Below are positions 1 through 6,639 of a stretch of 12,416 nucleotides of DNA, one piece after another (the stretch's first letter is position 1; each line of letters opens with the position of its first letter). Location of the stretch: NCBI GenBank assembly GCA_015068335.1, contig SVKT01000037.1, positions 1-12,416 of the forward strand, given 5' to 3'. The position numbers and the translations under genes were made by a program. The notes under the pieces are model-generated. The model had not been told where the DNA came from, made no database searches, and saw only the letters and a program-made list of their open reading frames with translations. The DNA is from Oscillospiraceae bacterium. GTDB taxonomy: Bacteria > Bacillota > Clostridia > Oscillospirales > Oscillospiraceae.

Positions 1-1582
1 CCGCAATATGCTGGACTCCAACGCCGGCAATCTGGGCATCGACTACCGCACCCGAAACTTTTTCGTGCTGGACGGCGCCACCGGTGCCTATCTTGTGGGC
101 TCCGCGGACGCCGCCTCCCTGCCCCGTGAGCAGAGCGCCAATTTGCTGACCGCGCGAAACGCCGTGGTGCAGGGCGATGAAACGCTGGTGGGAGACCGCA
201 GCGACATCGCCTCGGACTATATGGATGTAGCCATCCCCATTATGGGCGGCGACAACGCATTCATCATCTATATCCTGGACAACAAGGACACGGTCTCCGG
301 TCTGAATGACCAGTTGTTTTTCATCATTGTGCAGGCGCTGGTCATCGGCCTGCTGATCTCCATTCTGCTCAGTTTCCTGCTGTCCAAGACGATGGTCGAC
401 CCCATTGAAAAACTGACCGCCGGCGCAGAACGCGTGGCCGCAGGTGAATTTGACAGCGCGCTGCCGGTGGAGTCCACGGACGAGATCGGCATCCTGACCG
501 GCACCTTCAACGAGATGGCCGGCGTGCTGCAATCCACCCTGACGGCTATGGAAAACGAGCGCAACAAACTGGACACGCTCTTCCTCCATATGACGGACGG
601 CGTGGTGGCCTTTGACCACGACGGCCGCCTGATCCACTGCAATCCCGCAGCCAACGAACTGTTGCAGCGGACGGTGGCGCCCGACTGCACCTACGAGGAA
701 CTGCTGGGCGATCTGCATCCCTTTGAGCAGATCCTGGCGCTGCACCGCCCCAACTACGTGGAAGACGTCCTGTCCGTGGGCGAGCGGACGCTGGAACTGT
801 ACCTGGCTCCCTTTTCCAGCGCCCAGCAGGGCGGCGTCATCATTATGCTCCACGACGTGACGGAGCAGCACCGCAGCGAGGAGCGCCGCAAGGAGTTCGT
901 CGCCAACGTATCCCACGAACTCCGCACGCCCCTGACCAACGTCCGCAGTTACGCCGAGACCCTCCGGGACAGCGGCGGGGACATCCCCCAGGATATGGCC
1001 AACGGCTTCCTGGACATCATCATCACCGAAACGGACCGTATGACCCACATCGTACAGGACCTGCTGACCCTCTCCCGTCTGGATTCCGGCAACGCCGAAC
1101 TGCGCTTCTCCCGCTTTCCCTTCGGGGACGCCATTGCAAGCGTGGTGCGCGCCAACGCACTGAACGCGCAGCAAAGAGGACAGCAGTTCTCCTGCGACGC
1201 ACCGGCGGATCTCCCGCTGGTCACCGGCGACCGCAGCCGGCTGGAACAGGTTATGATGAACATCATCGGCAACGCCATCAAGTATACGCCCGACGGCGGC
1301 AGCATCACCGTCACCGCCGGCTCGGAAGAAGAGTTCGTCTGGATGGAAGTCTCCGACACCGGCATCGGCATCCCCGAAAAGGATCGGGAACGCATTTTCG
1401 ACCGCTTCTACCGCGTGGACAAAGCCCGTTCCAGAGAGTCCGGCGGCACCGGTCTGGGCCTCTCCATCGCCCGGGAGATCGTTCTGCGCCACAGCGGCAC
1501 GCTGGCGCTGGCCCCCCACGAGGGCAAGGGCACCACGATCCGCCTGACGCTGCCCATCAACCCGCCCCAGCCCAACAACTGA
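1..1582 (+). CDS. walK: WalK (VicK/YycG) sensor histidine kinase, 5' end outside window
   Basis: This is the membrane sensor kinase of the WalKR two-component system, which adjusts peptidoglycan hydrolase expression to cell-wall growth. The reading frame is already open at the left edge, so the N-terminus, first membrane segment and much of the extracytoplasmic sensor domain are missing. Numbering from the first visible Met (position 8): extracytoplasmic remainder 1-100, membrane segment about 102-124, HAMP about 126-178, PAS about 186-285, HisKA with phospho-acceptor His303 in VSHELRTPL, then an ATPase domain with the N box (NIIGNAIKYTP, Asn422), G1 (DTGIGI, 450-455), F box (FDRFYR) and G2 (GTGLGLSI). 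The TM-HAMP-PAS-HisKA-HATPase order and the yycH/yycI neighbours identify WalK rather than a PhoR-type kinase. walR is expected just upstream. No catalytic residue is missing in the visible part. Confidence 0.95.
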   Translation, partial: RNMLDSNAGNLGIDYRTRNFFVLDGATGAYLVGSADAASLPREQSANLLTARNAVVQGDETLVGDRSDIASDYMDVAIPIMGGDNAFIIYILDNKDTVSGLNDQLFFIIVQALVIGLLISILLSFLLSKTMVDPIEKLTAGAERVAAGEFDSALPVESTDEIGILTGTFNEMAGVLQSTLTAMENERNKLDTLFLHMTDGVVAFDHDGRLIHCNPAANELLQRTVAPDCTYEELLGDLHPFEQILALHRPNYVEDVLSVGERTLELYLAPFSSAQQGGVIIMLHDVTEQHRSEERRKEFVANVSHELRTPLTNVRSYAETLRDSGGDIPQDMANGFLDIIITETDRMTHIVQDLLTLSRLDSGNAELRFSRFPFGDAIASVVRANALNAQQRGQQFSCDAPADLPLVTGDRSRLEQVMMNIIGNAIKYTPDGGSITVTAGSEEEFVWMEVSDTGIGIPEKDRERIFDRFYRVDKARSRESGGTGLGLSIAREIVLRHSGTLALAPHEGKGTTIRLTLPINPPQPNN

Positions 1583-1612
1583 TTTTTACCACACCCGGAA
1601 AGGAGGGACAGT

Positions 1613-2902
1613 ATGAACGAATCGTCGCAGAACCGCCGCGACTTTTGGCAGAACATCGCCATTACGCTGCTGTCCCTTTCCGCCGTGGTGCTGTTCGTTC
1701 AAAGCCAGTTTTATCACCTGGGCGCCAACTCCGGCTTCTTTGACCTTTTTTCCGCGCCGGCGGCACAGTCGACGCAGGAGACGCCTGCCTCTACCACTCT
1801 GTCCGCGCCGGTGCAGGTAGCCGTCACCGGCGTCTACGGACGGTACGGTTCCGTGGCCGCCACCACTGCCGACGAGGCGTTCAAGCCGCTGGCGCAACTT
1901 CTCGGCGCCGCGTTGCAGACAGCCGAGGCCACCTCCTCCGTCAACGAGCAGGCCTTTCTGGACGCGGCACAGACCGCTTCGGTCTTTTACGATTTCCGCA
2001 CCGCCCTGCCGCTGCCGGTGCTGGCGGGTATGATCGACGCCGCCAGCAATCTCTCCGCCCCTGCCAGACAGGTGATCCTCTCCGCCGCAGAGAGCGGCGT
2101 GGAACTGTTTTTCTGGGATGGTGACGCCCGCTATCTGAAATGCAGCACCGCCCTTTCCGTGCAGGAGTTGGAAGATGTCCTGAACGATTACGAACTGGGC
2201 AACGCCCGCTTTGCTATGGATCTCGCCGACACCGTCCCGGCCGCCCAAACCCTCGCGCCCTGTGCGCTGCTGCCGGACGCCGTACCCGCCCTGCCCCTTT
2301 TGAGCAGCACCATCCCCTACGCCTCGGAAAATGCACAACTGCTCTCTGCCCTCCACTTCAACCCCAACACCAAGTTCCGCTACACCGACGCCGGCGGCAC
2401 GGAATTTATCGAAGAAAACGGCCGCACGCTGCATCTGCGCCCCGACGGCACCGTTTATTATCAGGACAACACCGACTATGCAGAACTGCGCATCGACACC
2501 GCCGGCGCAGAGCCGACCCTTACCGAGTGCGTCACGGGCACGGCCACTCTGCTCCGGTCGCTGCTGGGCAGCACTGCCGGCGAGGCCTCCCTGTGTCTGA
2601 ACCGCATCGACCAAACGCAGAATACCGCCGTCCTGACCTTTGACTATCAGGCATACGGCGTTCCCATCCGCTTTTCCGACGGGGACAGCGCCGCCACCGT
2701 GACCCTTACCGGAAGCACCGTATCGGAACTGACGCTGCGTCTGCGGCAGTACACCTCCGCCGGAGGCACTTCCCTGCTTCTGCCCTTGCAGCAGATGCTG
2801 GCCCTCGCGGAAAAAGAACCCCTCTCCGACCTTTCCATCGGCTATGCCGACACCGGTTCCGGCACGGTCAGCGCAGGCTGGCTGCTGGACGAATCTCGCT
2901 GA
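1613..2902 (+). CDS. yycH: YycH (WalH), membrane-anchored regulator of WalK
   Basis: This 429-residue protein is close in length to Bacillus subtilis YycH (about 455). It has a short basic N-terminus, one membrane segment at about residues 14-31, and a large extracytoplasmic part. In the family, YycH and YycI bind each other and WalK through their membrane helices and modulate kinase activity, negatively in B. subtilis and positively in Staphylococcus aureus. The primary sequence is poorly conserved, so the call rests on length, topology, the C-terminal GYADTGSGTVSAGW region resembling the tail domain of the YycH/YycI fold, and position directly between walK and yycI. The ATG start has an AAAGGAGGG ribosome binding site about 6 bases upstream and lies 30 bases after the walK stop, consistent with one operon. 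Confidence 0.87.
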   Translation: MNESSQNRRDFWQNIAITLLSLSAVVLFVQSQFYHLGANSGFFDLFSAPAAQSTQETPASTTLSAPVQVAVTGVYGRYGSVAATTADEAFKPLAQLLGAALQTAEATSSVNEQAFLDAAQTASVFYDFRTALPLPVLAGMIDAASNLSAPARQVILSAAESGVELFFWDGDARYLKCSTALSVQELEDVLNDYELGNARFAMDLADTVPAAQTLAPCALLPDAVPALPLLSSTIPYASENAQLLSALHFNPNTKFRYTDAGGTEFIEENGRTLHLRPDGTVYYQDNTDYAELRIDTAGAEPTLTECVTGTATLLRSLLGSTAGEASLCLNRIDQTQNTAVLTFDYQAYGVPIRFSDGDSAATVTLTGSTVSELTLRLRQYTSAGGTSLLLPLQQMLALAEKEPLSDLSIGYADTGSGTVSAGWLLDESR

Positions 2903-2916
2903 CAGGTAGTGAATCT

Positions 2917-3729
2917 ATGGATCGTCATCGGCTGAAAAACATTATCATCATCATCCTGCTGCTGCTCAACGGCTTTCTTCTGAGCGCCCTGCTCATTCGG
3001 GAAGCCGCGGTTCGTTCTGCCCACAGCCGGACGGTGGATCAACTCACCGCCCTCTTCGCCGAAGACGATATGATCCTCTACGAGAACGCCTTCTCCTCCG
3101 CCACTCCTCCCGCCGAACTGTCCTTTACCCGAGATCTCGTCCGGGAACAGGCAGTCGCCGCCTTTTTCCTGGGCGACGCACTGGTGCAGGATGATGAAAG
3201 CGACGGTCTCCGCGCCGTCTACACCAGAGGTGCCGGAAGTTCCGCGCAATTCCGTTCCGGCGGTAGTTTTGCCATCACCGGCATCCCCGCCCGGGGCGAC
3301 GCCGAAACGCTCTGCCGCGAGTTCTGCCGTACCTTTTCCTACGAAGCCCCCGTCTTTACGCTGGATGCGCAAGGCAGCGGGATGGCCGTGGCTGTGGCCG
3401 TCCACAACGGACTTTCCGTGTATAACTGCACCGTCTCCTTTTCCATCACCGAAGGGGCTCTGACCTCCGTCATCGGAACGCTGCTGCCCGCCGCCGGCAC
3501 CGCCGTGCCCTTCCAGAAGGAGCCGCTTTCCGCCCCCGCCGCACTCATCACCTTCCAGCAGTACCGCCGGGAAAGCGGTGCATCGGCCTCCGCAGTCACC
3601 GCCATCGCCCTTTGCTATGAACTGCAAAGCAGCGCGGTGTCCCTTTCCCTGTCGCCCGCGTGGTGCATCGAAACGGATATTGCAAAATACTATGTGGACT
3701 GCGTTTCCGGCACCGTCAGCACAGGCTGA
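2917..3729 (+). CDS. yycI: YycI (WalI), membrane-anchored regulator of WalK
   Basis: This 270-residue protein is close to the usual length for YycI (about 280 in B. subtilis). It has one strongly hydrophobic N-terminal segment (IIIIILLLLNGFLLSALLI, about residues 9-27) followed by an extracytoplasmic domain. The C-terminus, with SPAWCIETD and YYVDCVSGTV, matches the family pattern of an aromatic-rich last strand pair ending in a D-x-x-[ST]-G-x-V turn. It is inferred to act with YycH on WalK at the membrane. The start lies 14 bases after the yycH stop. Its ribosome binding site (AGGT near 2904) is weak compared with its neighbours, which suggests translation coupled to yycH. No clear terminator follows; the next 214 bases hold the murA promoter and leader. 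Confidence 0.87.
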   Translation: MDRHRLKNIIIIILLLLNGFLLSALLIREAAVRSAHSRTVDQLTALFAEDDMILYENAFSSATPPAELSFTRDLVREQAVAAFFLGDALVQDDESDGLRAVYTRGAGSSAQFRSGGSFAITGIPARGDAETLCREFCRTFSYEAPVFTLDAQGSGMAVAVAVHNGLSVYNCTVSFSITEGALTSVIGTLLPAAGTAVPFQKEPLSAPAALITFQQYRRESGASASAVTAIALCYELQSSAVSLSLSPAWCIETDIAKYYVDCVSGTVSTG

Positions 3730-3765
3730 TCTCCTATGTTTTTCTTTGGAAACGACAGGAAAGGT

Positions 3766-3794
3766 TTGCTTTTCCGCACCAGGTGTGTTATGAT
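3766..3794 (+). promoter_or_regulatory. Probable extended -10 promoter upstream of murA
   Basis: TTGCTT (3766-3771) and TATGAT (3789-3794) are separated by 17 bases, with a TG at 3786-3787 that gives an extended -10 element. The predicted start of transcription is near 3801, leaving a leader of about 140 bases before murA. This suggests murA can be transcribed independently of the wal genes. It is inferred from sequence only. Confidence 0.6.
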
Positions 3795-3812
3795 ACTCAC
3801 GTGAAAGTTTGT

Positions 3813-3904
3813 CGGGCAGGCGTTCCTGTCCGTTATTGCGTTGTTTCCGGCAGGTATGATGCAGCGGGAAACGGGTAAACTGTTTTTAGTCCCGCGCCCT
3901 GCCG
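3813..3904 (+). promoter_or_regulatory. Structured murA 5' leader with alternative hairpins
   Basis: Four segments can pair in competing ways: 1 (CGGGCAGG, 3813-3820), 2 (CCTGTCCG, 3825-3832), 3 (CGGCAGG, 3848-3854) and 4 (CCTGCCG, 3898-3904). Pairing 1:2 gives 8 pairs including one G-U around a 4-base loop. Pairing 3:4 gives 7 perfect pairs and encloses a second stem, GCGGGA/TCCCGC (3864-3869 with 3890-3895). Pairing 2:3 would break both. No T-run follows segment 4, so this is not an obvious terminator, and the ribosome binding site at 3931 is left free. No known riboswitch is recognised. Confidence 0.4.
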
Positions 3905-3930
3905 TTACCAAAGAATAATTGTCTTGAAAA

Positions 3931-3946
3931 GAGGGTCAAGATTTTG
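3931..3946 (+). promoter_or_regulatory. Ribosome binding site selecting the TTG start of murA
   Basis: GAGGG (3931-3935) lies 8 bases before TTG (3944-3946). No in-frame ATG or GTG with a ribosome binding site is available, and the MurA N-terminal pattern (MTKYIVQGGKPLFGEVEISG) begins exactly here, so TTG is the start. Confidence 0.85.
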
Positions 3947-5242
3947 ACGAAATATATTGTACAGGGCGGAAAACCCCTGTTCGGAGAAGTGGAGATCAGC
4001 GGCGCCAAAAACGCTGCCGTCGCCATCATCCCCGCCGCATTGATGGTGGACGGAGTCTGCCGCATCGAGAACCTGCCCCAGATCTCCGACGTGACGATGT
4101 GTCTGCGGATCCTGGAACAGTTGGGCGCCAATATCCGCACCATCAATCGCCACACCGTGGAGATCGACAGCCGCAAGATCCACTCCACCCGCACTTCTAT
4201 GGATCTGTGCAGCAAGATCCGCGCTTCCTACTACCTCATCGGCGCGCTGCTCGCCCGTTTTGGTCAGGCTGATGTTGCGATGCCCGGCGGCTGTAATTTC
4301 GGCGGCGTGCGCCCCATTGACCAGCACGTCAAGGGCTTCACTGCGCTGGGCGCAAAGGTCGTTGCCGAGGGCGGCTATGTTATGGCCTCTACGGACACCG
4401 GCCGATTGAAGGGCGCCACCGTCTATCTGGACGTGGTCTCTGTGGGTGCCACGATGAACATTATGATGGCCGCCGCAATGGCCGAGGGCGATACCGTCAT
4501 TGAGAACGCGGCAAAAGAGCCTCACATCGTAGATCTGGCCAACTTCCTCAACTCTATGGGCGCCAATATCCGCGGCGCCGGTACCGACACCATCAAGATC
4601 CGTGGCGTGGATCGCCTCAACGGCGGCACCTACGCCATCATCCCCGACCAGATCGAGGCCGGCACCTATATGGCCGCCGTGGCCGCCACCGGCGGACAGA
4701 TCCTGGTGAAAAACATCATTCCCAAGCATATGGACTGCATCACCGCCAAATTGGTGGAGATGGGCGTGGAAGTAGAAGAGCACGAGGACACCCTGCTGGT
4801 CCGCCGCACCGGCGCACTGCGCAAGGTCAACGTCAAGACGATGCCCTATCCCGGCTTCCCCACTGATATGCAGCCCCAGATCACCACCGTGCTTGCTCTG
4901 GCACAGGGCACCTCTCTGGTTACCGAGGGCGTCTGGGCCAGCCGCTACCGCTATGTGGATGAACTGTGCCGTATGGGCGCCAACATTCAGGTGGACGAAC
5001 GCACCGCCGTGGTGGAGGGCGTTGACCGCCTGACCGGCGCACCCGTTCAGGCCTACGACCTGCGCGCAGGCGCCGCTATGGTCATCGCCGCTCTGGCCGC
5101 ACAGGGACAAAGCGAGATCTCCGGCATCCACTATATCGAGCGCGGCTACGAGAACATCATCTCCAAGTTGCAGGCGCTGGGCGCCCGCATCCACTCCGAG
5201 GATTTCCCCGACGACGATGCTCTCGCCGCCAGCATCGGCTGA
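3944..5242 (+). CDS. murA: MurA, UDP-N-acetylglucosamine 1-carboxyvinyltransferase
   Basis: This cytoplasmic enzyme transfers enolpyruvate from phosphoenolpyruvate to UDP-GlcNAc, the first committed step of peptidoglycan synthesis and the target of fosfomycin. The 432 residues fit the family (about 420-435). Visible active-site elements are Lys22-Asn23 in GAKNAA, Cys117 in PGGCNFGG (the fosfomycin-reactive Cys115 of E. coli), Arg123 in VRPIDQH, Asp308 in YPGFPTDMQPQ (the general base, Asp305 in E. coli) and Arg400 in IERGYEN. The Cys-to-Arg loop appears one residue longer than in E. coli MurA (CNFGGVR against CTIGAR). The start is TTG. The gene lies between yycI and walJ with its own likely promoter, so expression may be partly separate from walK. 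Many Firmicutes carry two MurA paralogues; which one this is cannot be told from the window. Confidence 0.96.
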   Translation: MTKYIVQGGKPLFGEVEISGAKNAAVAIIPAALMVDGVCRIENLPQISDVTMCLRILEQLGANIRTINRHTVEIDSRKIHSTRTSMDLCSKIRASYYLIGALLARFGQADVAMPGGCNFGGVRPIDQHVKGFTALGAKVVAEGGYVMASTDTGRLKGATVYLDVVSVGATMNIMMAAAMAEGDTVIENAAKEPHIVDLANFLNSMGANIRGAGTDTIKIRGVDRLNGGTYAIIPDQIEAGTYMAAVAATGGQILVKNIIPKHMDCITAKLVEMGVEVEEHEDTLLVRRTGALRKVNVKTMPYPGFPTDMQPQITTVLALAQGTSLVTEGVWASRYRYVDELCRMGANIQVDERTAVVEGVDRLTGAPVQAYDLRAGAAMVIAALAAQGQSEISGIHYIERGYENIISKLQALGARIHSEDFPDDDALAASIG

Positions 5243-5260
5243 TCTTTAATAACACCGCTG

Positions 5261-5317
5261 AACGTCCGCGATGGAGGATGGCGACTTTCGTCGACGGCCT
5301 CCCTTGCGGACGTTTTT
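5261..5317 (+). terminator. Intrinsic terminator or attenuator after murA
   Basis: AACGTCCGC (5261-5269) pairs perfectly with GCGGACGTT (5306-5314). The stem continues with one mismatch into GGAGG/CCTCC (5273-5277 with 5298-5302), and CGAC/GTCG (5282-5285 with 5290-5293) closes on a TTTC loop. Five Ts (5313-5317) follow at once. It starts 18 bases after the murA stop and ends 25 bases before the walJ start. Since no promoter is visible between it and walJ, some read-through is likely. Confidence 0.75.
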
Positions 5318-5331
5318 CCGACGCGATAAGA

Positions 5332-5345
5332 GAGGGATTTGTTTG
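5332..5345 (+). promoter_or_regulatory. Ribosome binding site selecting the TTG start of walJ
   Basis: GAGGG (5332-5336) lies 6 bases before TTG (5343-5345). Family homology begins here (MTTVHTLASGSSGN). The in-frame ATG at 5271 lies inside the terminator hairpin, has no ribosome binding site at a proper distance and would add 24 residues unlike the family. Confidence 0.8.
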
Positions 5346-6143
5346 ACCACCGTACATACACTGGCCAGCGGCTCCTCCGGAAACGCGCTGCTGCTCACCT
5401 GCGGCCAGACCCGCCTGCTGGTGGACGCCGGCATCTCCTGCCGCCGCATCACAGCCGCACTGCGGAGTCTGGGGCTTTCCCCGGAGGAACTGGACGCTGT
5501 CCTCATCACCCACGCTCATACCGACCACATCGCAGGGCTGCAAACGCTGCTTAAACGCACAAACTGCCCGGTGCTGGCCACAGCACCGACCTGCCGCCAG
5601 TTGGACTACCGGATCGCCGGATTCTTCGGCCGGCTTTCTCCTCTGGCGCTGTGCGAAGAGAACCGCATCGGCGCCGTCCGCATCACCCCCTTCCCCATCT
5701 CCCACGACATTATCGGCGCCTGCGGCTTCCGCTTTGATACGGAGGAAGGCAGCGTAGGCTTGCTGACGGACACCGGCTATGTCACGGAGGAGGCCGCCCG
5801 GGTCCTTCCCGGCGTGGATCTGGCGGTGCTGGAAGCCAACTACGACGAAGAATCGCTGCGCAGCGGTCCTTACCCCTATCATCTGAAACAGCGCGTCCTC
5901 GGCAGCGAGGGACACCTGCGCAACGAAGATGCCGCCCGCTTTGCCGTGACCCTGGCGGAGGCCGGCGCATCCGCCCTTGTGCTTGCACATTTGAGTCAGG
6001 AAAACAACACTCCCGCTATGGCGCAAAACGCCGTGGAACGGGCGCTCTCCGCCGCCGGATTTTCCCCTGCCCTCTCGGTGGCGCCAAGAGAGCGTATCAG
6101 TCCGCCCTATTACGTGACGAGGAGAGGCGTATGCAGAAAGTAA
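5343..6143 (+). CDS. walJ: WalJ (YycJ/VicX), metallo-beta-lactamase-fold hydrolase
   Basis: This 266-residue cytoplasmic metallo-hydrolase belongs to the YycJ/VicX family, which travels with walKR in Firmicutes. The sequence begins with the family signature LASGSSGN and carries the metal-binding motif HAHTDH (57-62), then His121, Asp143 in LLTDTGY, and His191 and His216 (LVLAHLSQENN) as further candidate ligands. The physiological substrate is not settled; nuclease-type activity and roles in DNA repair fidelity and cell division have been proposed for family members. The TTG start is chosen by ribosome binding site and homology. The last 13 bases overlap rlmH, so the two are probably translationally coupled. 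The htrA-type protease gene often found next to yycJ in bacilli is absent here. Confidence 0.92.
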   Translation: MTTVHTLASGSSGNALLLTCGQTRLLVDAGISCRRITAALRSLGLSPEELDAVLITHAHTDHIAGLQTLLKRTNCPVLATAPTCRQLDYRIAGFFGRLSPLALCEENRIGAVRITPFPISHDIIGACGFRFDTEEGSVGLLTDTGYVTEEAARVLPGVDLAVLEANYDEESLRSGPYPYHLKQRVLGSEGHLRNEDAARFAVTLAEAGASALVLAHLSQENNTPAMAQNAVERALSAAGFSPALSVAPRERISPPYYVTRRGVCRK

Positions 6144-6613
6144 GCATCATCTGCGTTGGCAAGATGAAGGAAAAATTCTATATCGACGCCGCCGCCGAGT
6201 ATGTCAAGCGGCTCTCCCGTTTCTGCGATCTGGACATCATCGAACTGCCGGAAGAACGCCTTCCGGATGACCCCTCCGCCGCCCAGATCGAAGCGGCTCT
6301 CGCCAGAGAGGCTGCCGCCATCCGCGCCAAACTGCCCGCCTCTGCCGCCATTGTGGCGATGTGCGTGGAGGGCCGCCTGTATTCCAGTGAGGAACTGGCT
6401 GCCCTGATGGAGAAAAATTCCACTTTTGGAGAAGGCCGGCTCGTCTTTCTCATTGGCGGCTCCTTCGGCCTGCATCCCTCCGTCAAGGCGCTGGCAGCCG
6501 TGAAACTGTCCCTTTCCCCGATGACGTTCCCCCACCATCTGGCCCGGGTTATGCTGCTGGAACAGGTCTACCGGGGCTATCAGATCAACGCAGGAAGCAA
6601 ATATCATAAATGA
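6131..6613 (+). CDS. rlmH: RlmH, 23S rRNA (pseudouridine1915-N3)-methyltransferase
   Basis: RlmH is a SPOUT-class methyltransferase that uses S-adenosylmethionine to methylate pseudouridine 1915 of 23S rRNA in helix 69 of the assembled ribosome. At 160 residues it has the exact usual length. It shows the SAM-binding knot loop LIGGSFGL (107-114), followed by the family C-terminal block with LSLSPMTFPHHLARV (127-140) and EQVYRGYQINAGSKYHK at the very end, which reaches the active site. The start ATG has GAGGAGAGG (6119-6127) upstream and overlaps the walJ end by 13 bases. Its place downstream of walJ matches conserved Firmicutes synteny. The next gene starts 26 bases later, so co-transcription is likely. 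Confidence 0.97.
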   Translation: MQKVSIICVGKMKEKFYIDAAAEYVKRLSRFCDLDIIELPEERLPDDPSAAQIEAALAREAAAIRAKLPASAAIVAMCVEGRLYSSEELAALMEKNSTFGEGRLVFLIGGSFGLHPSVKALAAVKLSLSPMTFPHHLARVMLLEQVYRGYQINAGSKYHK

Positions 6614-6639
6614 TTTCAATATAACAGGAGGATCTGCAA

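Noticed and set aside
3833..3860. Second possible promoter for murA with -10 TATGAT at 3855-3860
   Set aside because: No acceptable -35 box lies at 16-18 bases upstream, and the -10-like string falls within the paired leader segments; the promoter at 3766-3794 is better.
3730..3943. WalR binding box upstream of murA
   Set aside because: I looked for two TGTWAH half-sites separated by five bases and found none in the interval.
5271..5342. Upstream ATG start for walJ adding 24 residues
   Set aside because: It lies inside the terminator hairpin, has no ribosome binding site at a proper distance, and the added Arg-rich segment does not fit the family, which begins at the TTG at 5343.
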